Source: CAVRXQ01 sp963831155 (GTDB taxonomy: Bacteria > Actinomycetota > Acidimicrobiia > Acidimicrobiales > Bog-793). From it: DNA of 64,000 nt. The DNA is taken from contig CAWHOY010000005.1 in the NCBI GenBank assembly GCA_963831155.1, positions 248,001-312,000 on the forward strand, in the 5' to 3' direction. Both the position numbers and the translations under genes were made by a program. The notes beneath the pieces were generated by a model, which saw only the letters and a list, made by a program, of their open reading frames with translations, ran no database searches and was not told where the DNA came from. This document shows, piece by piece, positions 8,772-18,185 of the stretch (positions are counted from its first letter, which is position 1; every line of letters begins with the position of its first letter).

Positions 8772-9890
8772 GTGCGACTGATCGAAGTCGAACTCTTGCG
8801 ACTTGAGATGTCGCTAGTTACAGCGGTCGCGACCGCGACAGAAAGACACCTTCATCGTCCGGTCCTCCTCGTGCGTCTGACAACTGATGTAGGTGTCGGT
8901 TGGGGTGAGTGCGAAGCGCTCGAATCGACGAAGTACGCGGGGGAATCCGTCGACACCGCGGAAAACGCGCTCGCGTCGGAGATCCTTCCGGCGCTGTTGA
9001 ACGACGGTGCGGAGTTCGAGTCGGTGGAAGCGGCGATAGCCGTGGTCACGTCGAGCAGTGATGCTCGCATGGCGGTCGCGGCGCTCGAGATGGCACTTTT
9101 GGACGCGGCCTTGCGAGCAAGGGCGAGATCGCTCGCTTCGTACCTTGAGGTATCGCGAGTCGCGATTTCCGCCGGGGCGATAGTCGGTATCGGTCCGATT
9201 CGCGATGTTGTCGCGGACGTTCATGATGCCGTCTCTGCCGGGATCCGCCGCGTGAAGTTGAAGATCGCGCCCGATGCCGACGTCGTCCCCGCACGGGAAG
9301 TGGGCCGCGAATTTCCCGATGTCGACCTCGTAGTCGACGCGAACGGCTCGTACTCGCTCGCCGATCCGAGCCACCGGGTGTCTCTGCGCGCACTGGACGA
9401 GCTTGGCCTCGCCGCGATCGAGCAGCCTCTGGAACCGCACGACCTCGCAGGTCACGCGCAGTTGGTCCATGAGTTCGAAACGATGATCCTGCTCGACGAA
9501 TCCATCTCGAGCCTCGAGGATCTCGACTGTGCGCTCGACGCTGGTGCATGTTCTGGCGTCTGCGTGAAACCGGCGCGCCTCGGCGGCATTTTGGCGTCAC
9601 GCACGGCGCGCGACCGATGCGTCGCCGCTGGCGTGCCCTGTGCGATCGGGGGGCTGTTCGAAGCGGGCTTCGGTCGGGCCGCGTCGATCGTCGTTGGGGC
9701 GCTCGACGGCTTCGACCTTGGGGGCGATCTCGGACCGAGTGCGCGCTACTTCGCGCAGGACATCACCGCACCACACACCCTGAACCAGGGAATGTTGACC
9801 GTGCCGATGCATCCCGGCGTTGGCGTCGAGCTGCGAGACGACGTCGTCGAGTCGCTGACCGCGTCCTCGCGACGATTTCCCGCGTCTTAG
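8772..9890 (+). CDS. menC: o-Succinylbenzoate synthase / enolase-superfamily racemase
   Basis: This 372-residue enolase-superfamily enzyme shows the muconate-lactonising subgroup signature: the catalytic pair in RVKLKIAP, metal ligands in LVVDANGSYS, IEQPLEP and LLDESIS, and the opposite lysine in VCVKPARLGG. That pattern fits o-succinylbenzoate synthase (menaquinone pathway) and the closely related N-acylamino-acid racemases. Promiscuity in this clade means the pathway cannot be fixed from sequence, and no other men gene is in the window. The GTG at 8772 is preferred; the frame is open upstream but overlaps the YjbQ gene. Length is normal for the family. Confidence 0.82.
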   Translation: MRLIEVELLRLEMSLVTAVATATERHLHRPVLLVRLTTDVGVGWGECEALESTKYAGESVDTAENALASEILPALLNDGAEFESVEAAIAVVTSSSDARMAVAALEMALLDAALRARARSLASYLEVSRVAISAGAIVGIGPIRDVVADVHDAVSAGIRRVKLKIAPDADVVPAREVGREFPDVDLVVDANGSYSLADPSHRVSLRALDELGLAAIEQPLEPHDLAGHAQLVHEFETMILLDESISSLEDLDCALDAGACSGVCVKPARLGGILASRTARDRCVAAGVPCAIGGLFEAGFGRAASIVVGALDGFDLGGDLGPSARYFAQDITAPHTLNQGMLTVPMHPGVGVELRDDVVESLTASSRRFPAS

Positions 9891-9900
9891 CATCACGTCT

Positions 9901-10203
9901 GTGCGCCCGGCATTCATCGACCCGAGGAGACGGAGTGAACGGCGACTGTTCGACATAAACGAGCGGTTGCAGAAGCTGCGCACCGAGCTCGGGGTGATCG
10001 AGGAACAACTCGTCGAGCTCGCCGATCAGGCCGAGGAAGCGAAGGTTCGCGCCGTTGTCGCCGAGACGGCTTTCGCGAATCAACAATGGGATGAGGCGCG
10101 TCGGCACGCGGAGCAGTTGGCCCACGCTCGCGACAACCTGCGCCACGAAATCGCGAAGCTCGAAAAAACACAGGACGAGCTGATTGAAAAACTCGTCAGC
10201 TGA
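9901..10203 (+). CDS. Small coiled-coil protein of unknown function
   Basis: This 100-residue protein starts at GTG 9901, 10 bases after the MenC-like stop. It opens with RPAFIDPRRRSERRLFDINE and is then almost entirely helical with heptad-like spacing (LQKLRTELGVIEEQLVELAD, later HEIAKLEKTQDELIEKL), consistent with a two-stranded coiled coil. Similar short proteins occur in other actinobacteria in this neighbourhood as far as I recall, which supports it being a real gene. No function is known. It is convergent with the DtxR-family regulator. Confidence 0.72.
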   Translation: MRPAFIDPRRRSERRLFDINERLQKLRTELGVIEEQLVELADQAEEAKVRAVVAETAFANQQWDEARRHAEQLAHARDNLRHEIAKLEKTQDELIEKLVS

Positions 10204-10236
10204 GCGTCGTTTCGCGCGCACCGTCGGGCGCGCTTG

Positions 10237-10908
10237 TCAGGAGAGCGTGACGTAGAGCTGGCGGCCCATGCGCGGCCCGATCGCCACTGTCTCGGCGGCA
10301 GTTTCATCGGCGAGTTCGAGCGTCAAAGTTCCGTCCGGCGCGCGCGAGCGAACCCGTGCCTTGCTTCCGGGGATCAGGCCGTGATCGCTCAGATAAAGCA
10401 ATGCGTCGTGGTCGATCTCGAGTTGCTCGGTGATCCGAGCGAGCGTGATCTCCGCACCCTCAGAGATCTCTGTCATTGGGAACTGGGGTGTCGGGTCGCG
10501 CTTCGTACCGGGGATGGGGTTGCCATGGGGGCAAGTCGTTGGGTACCCGAGGAGCTCGTTGAAGCGTGCCTCGACGTCGTCGGACAGCACGTGCTCCCAG
10601 CGGCCAGCCTCGTTGTGCGCCTTGTCCCACGGCAGTTTGACGATGTCGACGAGGAATCTCTCGGCAAGGCGGTGTTTGCGCACGACGCTTTCCGCACGTG
10701 CGCGCCCTTTGACCGAGAGAGCGAGTCCCCGACCCGAACGGGCCACGTAGCCCTCGTCACTCAGTCGACGAATCATCTCGGAGACCGCCTGGGGGGTGTG
10801 GCCGAGTCGCTCGACGAGCCGGGCCTGAATGACCGGCACGTCCTCTTCCTCGAGCGCGAGCACCGTTTCCAGGTATTCCTCGAGCGGCGGGTGAAATCCA
10901 ACCGACAT
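10237..10908 (-). CDS. DtxR/IdeR/MntR-family metal-dependent repressor with altered metal ligands
   Basis: This 223-residue protein has the three parts of DtxR/IdeR: an N-terminal winged helix (HTPQAVSEMIRRLSDEGYV), a dimerisation domain (KHRLAERFLVD and HNEAGRWEHVLSDDVEARF), and a C-terminal FeoA/SH3-like domain (LIPGSKARVRS onward). Family members bind DNA when loaded with Fe2+ or Mn2+ and repress metal uptake. Two primary-site ligands differ from DtxR. The usual Met (M10) is Glu in LEEYLET, and the usual Cys of EACRWEH (C102) is Gly here (codon GGC instead of TGC). Ancillary-site histidines and glutamates (KH, AE, WEH) are kept. It is divergent from polA with about 50 bp between starts. 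Confidence 0.9.
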   Translation of the reverse strand: MSVGFHPPLEEYLETVLALEEEDVPVIQARLVERLGHTPQAVSEMIRRLSDEGYVARSGRGLALSVKGRARAESVVRKHRLAERFLVDIVKLPWDKAHNEAGRWEHVLSDDVEARFNELLGYPTTCPHGNPIPGTKRDPTPQFPMTEISEGAEITLARITEQLEIDHDALLYLSDHGLIPGSKARVRSRAPDGTLTLELADETAAETVAIGPRMGRQLYVTLS

Positions 10909-10961
10909 CGCTTCGATCGTACCGGTGGGTTCGAACGAGTTCCGAGCGAAATCGATCGCAC

Positions 10962-13667
10962 ATGCGACGCCTACGATCGTCGGCAGTGGCGAGCTATCTC
11001 CTCCTCGACGGCCACAGCCTTGCTTTCCGGTCATGGTTCGCGCTGAAAGACGCAGGAATGCAGACCACCTCCGGTCAGCAGACCCAGGCCTTCTACGGCT
11101 TCGTCTCAATGGTCACAAGGTTGCTCGCCGACTTCTCGCCCGATGGCCTCGCCGTCGCGTTCGACCGCCATGAGCCGACATTTCGCGATGAGTTCGTGAA
11201 GGAGTACAAGGCGGGCCGCCCGTCGACGCCTGCGCCGCTGCTCGAACAGATCGAGTTGATCCGGCAGTTCGTGGTGGCGCTCGGCATCCCGGCGCTCGAT
11301 GCGGTCGGCTATGAGGCGGACGACATCCTTGCGACGCTCGCGACACGCGCGCGTGACGCCGGAGACGATGTCGTCATCGTGACCGGCGATCGCGACGCGT
11401 TCCAGCTCGTCGAGGACCCGCACATCCGCGTGCTCTACAACCGTCGCGGCGTCACCGATTACGTGCTGTACGACGAGGCGGGCATCGAGGATCGCACCGG
11501 CGTTCCGCCGAGCGAGTACCCCTTCCTCGCCGCGCTGCGGGGCGACACGTCGGACAACCTCCCCGGTGTCCCGGGAGTCGGGGAAAAGACGGCGGCAAAG
11601 CTCGTTTCGACCTATCACGACGTCGACACGCTCTACGCACACCTCGACGAGAACACCCCGAAGCTGCGCGCGTCGCTCGCCGAAGCGGAGGGCCAGGTGA
11701 GGACGAATCTGCGGGCGATTCCCCTTGATCGTGACGTACCAATCGCCGACGGACTCGGCGTGCTCGCTCCAGACCGGGACGCGCTCGAGCGCCTCTTCGA
11801 CTTCTTGGAGATGCGAACGCCGAAGCAGCGCCTCTTCGAGGTCCTCGACAAGGAGGGGCTCGGCACGCGGTCGACCCCGAAAGTCGAGGCTCCCGCCGCC
11901 CGCGAAGTTGCGGTTCCGCGGTCGAAGCAGGAACTCGCGCACGCGCTCGACGACGGATTGAAGACGAAGGGGCGCGTCGGGATCGACGTCGCCTGGGAGG
12001 GGACCCCCGGCCGCTCCGTCGTTGCGGCGATCGCCTTTGCTCCACCTGGCGAGGGGGCGGTCGTAGTCGCGGCGGGGGAGCGGGTGCACGACGAAGCGGT
12101 CGTCGCGGCGCTCGCCGGATCGGGGCGACCGCCGACGCCGCGTCTTGCGGGGCACGAGCTGAAGGAATTGGTGCGGGCGTTCCTCAGCGAAGGTTCTGAC
12201 GTCACCGGAGTCGATCTCGACACGAACGTCGCCGCATACCTGCTCGACCCGGCGCAGGGCTCGGCTTCGCTCACCGACCTCGCGGCGCGGCGTGGACTCA
12301 TCGCGCCCGAAGAAGCCGCGTCGGGTCAGCTCGGTTTCGACCTCGCCGGGGACGGCGCCGACGGAGGGTGCTTCGACGCCAGTGCGGCGCGCGCTGAAGT
12401 AGCGCGCGTCCTCGCCGGATTGCTTGCCGATGAACTCGACGATGCGGGCGGGCTCAAGCTCTACGACGAGATCGAGCGCCCACTGATTCGGGTGCTCGCG
12501 AAGATGGAAGTCGCCGGCATCGGTGTCGATGTTGAGCGACTACGCGCAATCCATGCTGAGCTGACCACCGAAGCAAATTCGCTCGAGTCGAAGATCCACG
12601 AGCTTGCCGGCGAGGAGTTCAACGTCAACTCCTCTACCCAACTCCGCCACGTCTTGTACGAGAAGCTGCAGTTGACGCCGGGCAAGAAGACGAAGACCGG
12701 CTACTCGACCGACGCCCAAACGCTCGAGAAGCTGCGCGATGCACACCCGATCGTCGAGACGTTGCTTCGTTATCGCGAGGTCGAAAAGCTCCGCTCCACT
12801 TACGGCGAGGGTCTGCTCTCCGAAGTCGCGCCAGACGGGCGCATCCACGCCTCGTTCAACCAGACCGTGGCGCGCACCGGACGCTTGTCGTCCGACCGGC
12901 CGAACCTCCACAACATCCCCATCCGCACCGAGGAGGGTCGCCAAATCCGGGAGGCGTTTGTTCCTGCGAGAGAGACCACATTCCTCATCGCCGACTACAA
13001 CCAGATCGAGCTGCGCGTCATCGCGCACCTCGCCGGCGACCCGGGACTGATGGAAGCATTTGCCGAGGGTCGCGACATCCACGCCACCACAGCGGCGCGT
13101 ATCTACGGCGTCGATCAGAAGGACGTGTCGACCGCGCAGCGCTCAAAATCGAAGATGGTCTCCTACGGACTCGCCTACGGGATGGAGGCGTACGGACTCT
13201 CCCAGCGCCTCGGCGTCGACATCTCCGAAGCGGCCGAGATCCTCAACTCGTACTTCGCCGCCTTCCCTTCGGTGCGGGAGTACATGGAACGATCGGTGCG
13301 CGAGGCGCGGGCGAAGGGATTCACACAGACCGAGCTCGGTCGGCGCCGGTATCTGCCGGAACTGATGTCGGACAACTTCCGGGTCCGTCAGGCGGCTGAG
13401 CGTCAGGCTATGAACGCCGGCATCCAGGGGCTCGGTGCGGACATCTTCAAGATCGCCCTCGTGCGCATCGACGCCGCCTTCGAGCAGTCGAGGCTCGCTT
13501 CGCGCCTCGTGCTGCAGGTCCACGACGAAGTGCTCGTCGAGGTGTGCGATTCTGAGCGCGAGCAGACCGAGAAGATCGTGCGCGAAGCGATGGAGCACGC
13601 CTACCCGCTGAAGGTGCCGCTCGAAGTCCACTTGTCGTGGGGGAGGAGCTGGGCTGACGCGAAGTAA
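10962..13667 (+). CDS. polA: DNA polymerase I
   Basis: This protein of up to 901 residues has the PolA domain order. First is a 5'-nuclease (residues 1 to about 300, with LLLDGHSLAFRSWFAL, YEADDILATLA, VTGDRDAFQLV and the GVPGVGEKTA helix-hairpin-helix). Next is a 3'-5' exonuclease-like middle domain in which the acidic metal ligands are not evident (GIDVAWEG replaces DxE), so proofreading is probably lost. Last is the polymerase domain with motif A DYNQIELRVIAH, motif B around KSKMVSYGLAYG and motif C LQVHDEVLVE. It fills repair gaps and removes RNA primers. ATG 10962 gives the longest product; GTG 10986 (VASYLLLDGHS) is an equally plausible start. Confidence 0.96.
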   Translation: MRRLRSSAVASYLLLDGHSLAFRSWFALKDAGMQTTSGQQTQAFYGFVSMVTRLLADFSPDGLAVAFDRHEPTFRDEFVKEYKAGRPSTPAPLLEQIELIRQFVVALGIPALDAVGYEADDILATLATRARDAGDDVVIVTGDRDAFQLVEDPHIRVLYNRRGVTDYVLYDEAGIEDRTGVPPSEYPFLAALRGDTSDNLPGVPGVGEKTAAKLVSTYHDVDTLYAHLDENTPKLRASLAEAEGQVRTNLRAIPLDRDVPIADGLGVLAPDRDALERLFDFLEMRTPKQRLFEVLDKEGLGTRSTPKVEAPAAREVAVPRSKQELAHALDDGLKTKGRVGIDVAWEGTPGRSVVAAIAFAPPGEGAVVVAAGERVHDEAVVAALAGSGRPPTPRLAGHELKELVRAFLSEGSDVTGVDLDTNVAAYLLDPAQGSASLTDLAARRGLIAPEEAASGQLGFDLAGDGADGGCFDASAARAEVARVLAGLLADELDDAGGLKLYDEIERPLIRVLAKMEVAGIGVDVERLRAIHAELTTEANSLESKIHELAGEEFNVNSSTQLRHVLYEKLQLTPGKKTKTGYSTDAQTLEKLRDAHPIVETLLRYREVEKLRSTYGEGLLSEVAPDGRIHASFNQTVARTGRLSSDRPNLHNIPIRTEEGRQIREAFVPARETTFLIADYNQIELRVIAHLAGDPGLMEAFAEGRDIHATTAARIYGVDQKDVSTAQRSKSKMVSYGLAYGMEAYGLSQRLGVDISEAAEILNSYFAAFPSVREYMERSVREARAKGFTQTELGRRRYLPELMSDNFRVRQAAERQAMNAGIQGLGADIFKIALVRIDAAFEQSRLASRLVLQVHDEVLVEVCDSEREQTEKIVREAMEHAYPLKVPLEVHLSWGRSWADAK

Positions 13668-13859
13668 GAAGCGACGGTCGCGACCCCTTCCGCCCGCCGT
13701 CGCCCGAACGGCCGCCGAACCCTGCGTGTACCATTGACGGCGCCCGACCTGCGCCTCCCGCGCCGGTGCAACGATGGGCGACCCAGACCAACCTTCGCCG
13801 GCTCGCGGCGCGCAGTGCGCGCGGCGGGGCGGCCCGACAGTTAAAAGGCCACTACTTAG

Positions 13860-15305
13860 ATGTCCGACGAGACGAGCGGCGAGACGCCGGCGGCGACGAT
13901 CGAAGCCGGCCCGACCGACGAGGTCGAACGCCCCGCCACCGACACAGAACCCGAACCCGCAACAGAGACCCCGAAGCCGAGCGAGAACGGTTACACGTAC
14001 AACACGATCACCGAGGACGACCTCGGTCCGCTCAGCTTCGACGAGGCGGTCGACCAGACCCTTGTTGCCTTCGACGAAGGCGACATCGTGAAGGGCACGG
14101 TCGTGAAGGTCGACAACGACGAGGTGCTCCTCGACATCGGCTACAAGTCCGAGGGCGTCATCCCGGTACGCGAGCTCTCGATCCGTCACGACGTCGACGC
14201 GCACGAGGTCGTGAAGCTCGGCGAGGAGATCGAAGCGCTCGTCCTCCAGAAAGAGGACAAGGAAGGCCGACTGATCCTTTCGAAAAAGCGCGCCCAGTAC
14301 GAGCGGGCGTGGGGATCGATCGAGCAGATCAAGGACTCAGGTGGCGTCGTGCGCGGCCCGGTCATCGAAGTCGTCAAGGGCGGCCTCATCTTGGACATCG
14401 GCCTGCGCGGTTTCCTGCCAGCGTCGCTTGTCGAACTGCGCCGCGTGCGCGACCTCCAGCCCTACTTCGGGCGCGCGCTCGAGGCGAAGATCATCGAGCT
14501 CGACAAGAACCGCAACAACGTCGTGCTGTCGCGGCGCGCCTGGCTCGAAGAGACCCAAAAAGAACAGCGCAGCGAGTTCCTCGAGAACTTGAAGCCCGGT
14601 GAGATCCGCAAGGGCGTCGTCTCTTCGGTCGTCAACTTCGGCGCCTTCGTCGACTTGGGCGGCATGGACGGGCTGATCCACGTCTCGGAGTTGTCGTGGA
14701 AGCACGTCGACCACCCGTCGTCGGTCGTGTCGGTCGGCGACGAGGTGACCGTGCAGGTGCTCGACGTCGATCTCGAAAAGGAGCGGATCTCACTCTCCTT
14801 GAAAGCGACACAGTCCGACCCATGGCAAGAGTTCGCGGCGGCACACAAGGTCGGCGAACTCGTGTACGGCCGCATCACGAAGCTCGTTCCCTTCGGGGCG
14901 TTCGTGCAGGTGGGCGACGGCATCGAGGGCCTCGTCCATATCTCCGAGATGGCGGCCCACCACGTCGAACTTCCCGAGCAGGTCGTCACCGTCGGCGAGG
15001 AGCTGTGGGTGAAGATCATCGACATCGACCTGCAGCGCCGGCGGATCTCGCTTTCGATCAGCCAGGCCGCGGAAGGTGGCGAGGTCGCCGAGGAATACCG
15101 GGAGGCGTTCGGGGAACACGCCTACGACGCCGAGGGCAATTACATCGGCGCTTACGCCTCGGGTGATTTCACACCGGAGACCGAGGGCCAGGCGGCGTGG
15201 GCCGATGAGTTCGTCAGCGACCACGCGGCCGACGCCGAAGAACCAGCGGCGGCCGAAACAGTGACCGCTCCCGAAGGCGACGCCGACCCGCCGAGCGGCG
15301 ACTGA
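13860..15305 (+). CDS. rpsA: 30S ribosomal protein S1
   Basis: This 481-residue protein contains four S1 RNA-binding domains in tandem, starting around GDIVKGTVVKVDNDEVLLDI, GGVVRGPVIEVVKGGLILDI, GEIRKGVVSSVVNFGAFVDL and GELVYGRITKLVPFGAFVQV. The N-terminal tail (about 60 residues) and C-terminal tail are acidic and low-complexity. Four domains match the actinobacterial form, shorter than the six-domain E. coli protein. It promotes mRNA binding to the 30S subunit. It sits between polA and coaE, a conserved actinobacterial order. The 192-bp leader before the ATG (13668-13859) holds no other gene. Confidence 0.95.
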   Translation: MSDETSGETPAATIEAGPTDEVERPATDTEPEPATETPKPSENGYTYNTITEDDLGPLSFDEAVDQTLVAFDEGDIVKGTVVKVDNDEVLLDIGYKSEGVIPVRELSIRHDVDAHEVVKLGEEIEALVLQKEDKEGRLILSKKRAQYERAWGSIEQIKDSGGVVRGPVIEVVKGGLILDIGLRGFLPASLVELRRVRDLQPYFGRALEAKIIELDKNRNNVVLSRRAWLEETQKEQRSEFLENLKPGEIRKGVVSSVVNFGAFVDLGGMDGLIHVSELSWKHVDHPSSVVSVGDEVTVQVLDVDLEKERISLSLKATQSDPWQEFAAAHKVGELVYGRITKLVPFGAFVQVGDGIEGLVHISEMAAHHVELPEQVVTVGEELWVKIIDIDLQRRRISLSISQAAEGGEVAEEYREAFGEHAYDAEGNYIGAYASGDFTPETEGQAAWADEFVSDHAADAEEPAAAETVTAPEGDADPPSGD

Positions 15306-15392
15306 TCCAGGCGTCGGCGAACGCCGCGAACATTCGAACCGCGCCATTCCCTTTGCACCGTCGATCGGCGGCGCGTTGTCGGAGGTAGCCGG

Positions 15393-16040
15393 GTGATCGC
15401 GATCGGTCTGACAGGCGGCATCGGCTCGGGCAAATCGACCGTCGCCGATCTTTTCGTGCGGCACGGAGCGCGCCTCATTGACTCTGACGCGATCGCGCGC
15501 GAGGTGATGTCCCCGGGCACCGCGGTCTTCAACGCCGTCGTGCGTCGGTTCGGAACGACGATCGTCGGTGCCGACGGAACGCTCGACCGATCAGTGCTCG
15601 CACGGGTCGTCTTTGCTGACCCGAGCGCACGCCGCGATCTCGAGGCGATCGTTCATCCCGCCGTCGGCGAAGTCATTTCGACCGAGCTCGCCCGGGCGCG
15701 CGGCGAAGATGTGGACGTCGTCGTCGACATCCCTTTGCTTGTCGAGACGGGCGCCCAGCACCGCTACGGCCTCGACGTCGTCGTCGTCGTCGATGCCCCC
15801 GAGCCCGTCGTGCTCGAGCGGCTCGTTCAAGAACGCGGAATGAGCGAGGAGGCGGCAAAAGCACGGATCGCCGTTCAAGCGGACCGCCTTTCGCGCCTCG
15901 GCGCCGCCGACGCGATCATCGAGAATTTCGGCACGCTTGATGAACTTGCCGATATGGTCGACACCGTCTGGCAGTGGATTGCGCACCTCGGTCCAGGTTC
16001 GGTTCCGCTTGACCTCGCTCCGGGGGGCCCGCCGAGCTGA
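15393..16040 (+). CDS. coaE: Dephospho-CoA kinase
   Basis: This 215-residue P-loop kinase begins IAIGLTGGIGSGKSTVADLF, the CoaE Walker A, followed by the conserved substrate segment RLIDSDAIAREV, the lid-region HPAVGEVI and the strand VVVDIPLLVETG. It phosphorylates the 3'-hydroxyl of dephospho-CoA in the last step of CoA synthesis. The GTG start at 15393 is supported by GGAGG 6-7 bases upstream. The short length shows there is no fused UPF0157/GrpB domain, which many mycobacterial CoaE proteins carry. It follows rpsA by 87 bp in the usual order. Confidence 0.95.
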   Translation: MIAIGLTGGIGSGKSTVADLFVRHGARLIDSDAIAREVMSPGTAVFNAVVRRFGTTIVGADGTLDRSVLARVVFADPSARRDLEAIVHPAVGEVISTELARARGEDVDVVVDIPLLVETGAQHRYGLDVVVVVDAPEPVVLERLVQERGMSEEAAKARIAVQADRLSRLGAADAIIENFGTLDELADMVDTVWQWIAHLGPGSVPLDLAPGGPPS

Positions 16041-16190
16041 TGGCACAGCCTTAAGGCGGCCCATCGGGTAGTTGGCGTCGGCGCCGGCCTGCCTCGATGT
16101 GCCGAGTACCGTCGGCATCTGCCGATGCCGGCGTGGGAGAAGGCGAGGGCGTGCCGATGAGGCAGGCGCTGTACTAGGGCGCTGAGACCC

Positions 16191-17426
16191 GTGAGCGACC
16201 CAATCGCGGACGTCGCGCCGTCTGCGCGCGCCTCGAGCGTCGACGTTTTCGTACCGGATCGCCGCGAGGTCGTCGCGCCGGCGCCCGTTCCCGAGGTCGC
16301 CGCGCAAGCGGTCCCAACCTGGCCATGGCTGTGGCCGAGCATCGCCTACCTTGCGACGCGGGCCGCGTTGCTCCTTCTCGCCGGGCTGATCGCGCTCGAC
16401 GGTCACCACTCGATCACCTCGGAACTCACCGGGTTCGACGGCGGCTGGTACCTGCGTCTCGTCAAGCACGGCTACCCGACGCACATCACCCACAGCCAGT
16501 CGACGCTCGGCTTCCTGCCGCTGTATCCGATGGTCGTGCGCGGCCTCGACTGGTTGACGCTCGCCTCGGTGCCGGTCGTCTCGTTGATCGTCTCTTTCGC
16601 CGGCGGCCTCGTCGCGACGGTGCTCGTCGAGCGTCTGGCGACGCGCTGGTGGGGAGAAGAGATCGGACGACGCGCGGCGATCGCCTTCGTGCTGTTCCCG
16701 GGATCGGTCGTCTTTTCGATGGCGTACTCCGAGTGCCTGACGGTGCCGCTCATCGTCGGATGCCTGCTTTCCATGTCCCACCGGCGCTTTATCGCCGCCG
16801 GCACACTCGCCGGCTTCGCGACAGCCGTCGAACCGGCAGCGGTCGTGATCATCCCCGTGCTCGCATTGTGCGCGATCCGGGAACTGCGCCTGCACGGGTG
16901 GCGCGACGCGACCGCACGCCGCAGCGTGGTCGCACCGGTGCTGTCGACCTTCGGGATCGGCGGCTTCGCCATCTTCTTGTGGGTCTGGACGGGCACGCCG
17001 TTCGCCACGCTCACCGCGCAGCACGACGGCTGGTACCAGCAGAACGGACCGCTCGGAATCTTCGGCCAGCCGATCGTTCACCACTTGATTGCCTCACCGA
17101 GCAAAGTGCTGCCTTACTTGGCGAGTTGGAACCTGTGGAACGGGGTCCTCGGTGCGGCGTTCTTGGCGATATCGCTCGTCGCCCTCTATCGCGTGCGCAC
17201 GCAGTTGTCGGCAGGGGCGTTCGGTTGGGTGATCGGCATCGGCGTTCTATCGCTGTGGTCCGTGATGACGCCCCCGAACGCGCGCATCTTGATGATTGCG
17301 TTCCCCGCGGTGATCGTCTGGGCGCGGAGGCTGACCGCCGCCCGCCTGGGGGCGTTCTTCGCCGCCGAGTCGACGCTCTTTGTGATCGCGAGCGCGCTGA
17401 CGCTTTCCGGCCACATGCTTCCCTGA
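16191..17426 (+). CDS. PIG-V-like integral membrane glycosyltransferase-type protein
   Basis: This 411-residue polytopic membrane protein has about nine hydrophobic segments after a 45-residue Ala/Pro-rich cytoplasmic N-terminus. It shows the pattern of the PIG-V/GT-C superfamily: FDGGWYLRLVKHGYP followed by LGFLPLYPMVVR in the first extracytoplasmic loop, then AIAFVLFPGSVVFSMAYSEC. These enzymes transfer a sugar from a polyprenyl-phosphate donor outside the membrane; in actinobacteria related proteins are suspected cell-wall or glycolipid mannosyltransferases. The GTG at 16191 is the chosen start. The 150-bp gap after coaE (16041-16190) shows no other feature. Donor and acceptor cannot be predicted. 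Confidence 0.8.
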   Translation: MSDPIADVAPSARASSVDVFVPDRREVVAPAPVPEVAAQAVPTWPWLWPSIAYLATRAALLLLAGLIALDGHHSITSELTGFDGGWYLRLVKHGYPTHITHSQSTLGFLPLYPMVVRGLDWLTLASVPVVSLIVSFAGGLVATVLVERLATRWWGEEIGRRAAIAFVLFPGSVVFSMAYSECLTVPLIVGCLLSMSHRRFIAAGTLAGFATAVEPAAVVIIPVLALCAIRELRLHGWRDATARRSVVAPVLSTFGIGGFAIFLWVWTGTPFATLTAQHDGWYQQNGPLGIFGQPIVHHLIASPSKVLPYLASWNLWNGVLGAAFLAISLVALYRVRTQLSAGAFGWVIGIGVLSLWSVMTPPNARILMIAFPAVIVWARRLTAARLGAFFAAESTLFVIASALTLSGHMLP

Positions 17427-17445
17427 GCGGATGGACCGTCGGTTG

Positions 17446-18042
17446 CTATCCGTCTGAGTCGTCGAGAACTCGAAAGGCGAGGTGCCGGCCGCGGCTCCGG
17501 GACAACGCGAACCACAGCCGCAGCACTCCGTCGACGATTTCCTGGCTGTCGCTGCCGACGTAGACCGGGCGGAGCCCTACCGCCGTGACGAGATCCGTGA
17601 CAGTCGCGGCGTCGGCATCCGGCGCCGAGAAGAACATGTCGGCGGTCTCCTCGCCGAAACGCGGGTTGCCGAGGTTCTCAAAGCCGAGCGTGTTGAACGC
17701 CCGGGCGTAACGCAGGTCCGGCACGCGGGCGGCGATGACGTCGTGGCCGTTGGCGGGTCCCTGGCCGCCGATGTTGTTGGTGGCGTCGATGACGAGCTTT
17801 CCGTCGAGCGCGCCGGCGTGCTCGTCGACGAACTGCCCGACCGTTTGGCCCGGGACGGCCAGGACGACAACCGCGGCGCCCTCGAGCGCCTCAGCCACTC
17901 CCGTCACTGTGGCATCTGTGTCGCCAACCGCAGGATCGTCGTTCGGGTGGCGTGACCCGAAACGGACCTGGTGACCGGCGCGCGCGAAAGCACGCCCGAG
18001 AGTGCCGCCGATGTTCCCGGTGCCGATGACAGCGATGTCCAT
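17446..18042 (-). CDS. F420-reductase-like NADP-dependent oxidoreductase
   Basis: This 198-residue protein has the Rossmann motif AVIGTGNIGGTLGRAF followed by RFGSRHP, the dinucleotide pattern of the F420H2:NADP+ oxidoreductase (Fno)/YfjR-like family. Further family features are VVVLAVPGQTVGQFV, LVIDATNNIGG and ARAFNTLGFENLG. The Arg/His after strand 2 suggests NADP(H). True Fno enzymes shuttle hydride between F420 and NADP; many homologues have unknown substrates, so the reaction is only suggested. It starts at ATG 18042 and is convergent with the membrane glycosyltransferase-like gene, 19 bp away. Confidence 0.85.
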   Translation of the reverse strand: MDIAVIGTGNIGGTLGRAFARAGHQVRFGSRHPNDDPAVGDTDATVTGVAEALEGAAVVVLAVPGQTVGQFVDEHAGALDGKLVIDATNNIGGQGPANGHDVIAARVPDLRYARAFNTLGFENLGNPRFGEETADMFFSAPDADAATVTDLVTAVGLRPVYVGSDSQEIVDGVLRLWFALSRSRGRHLAFRVLDDSDG

Positions 18043-18185
18043 GGTCGTCCTTCCTCTCCTTGCCTCACTTCAGCCTGATCCATCATCCGAGGGCTGTCAG
18101 ACGGACGGCAAAGGGTCGACCGCTGGCGTGGGTTGTCGAAATCGGCGAACGATCCGCCAGCGGAGCTGCGGCGAAGACGAATCGG

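Noticed and set aside
13143..14204. Long reverse-strand ORF (353 codons) over the end of polA and the start of rpsA
   Set aside because: Composition is Arg/Val-rich antisense of two well-supported genes, with no family pattern.
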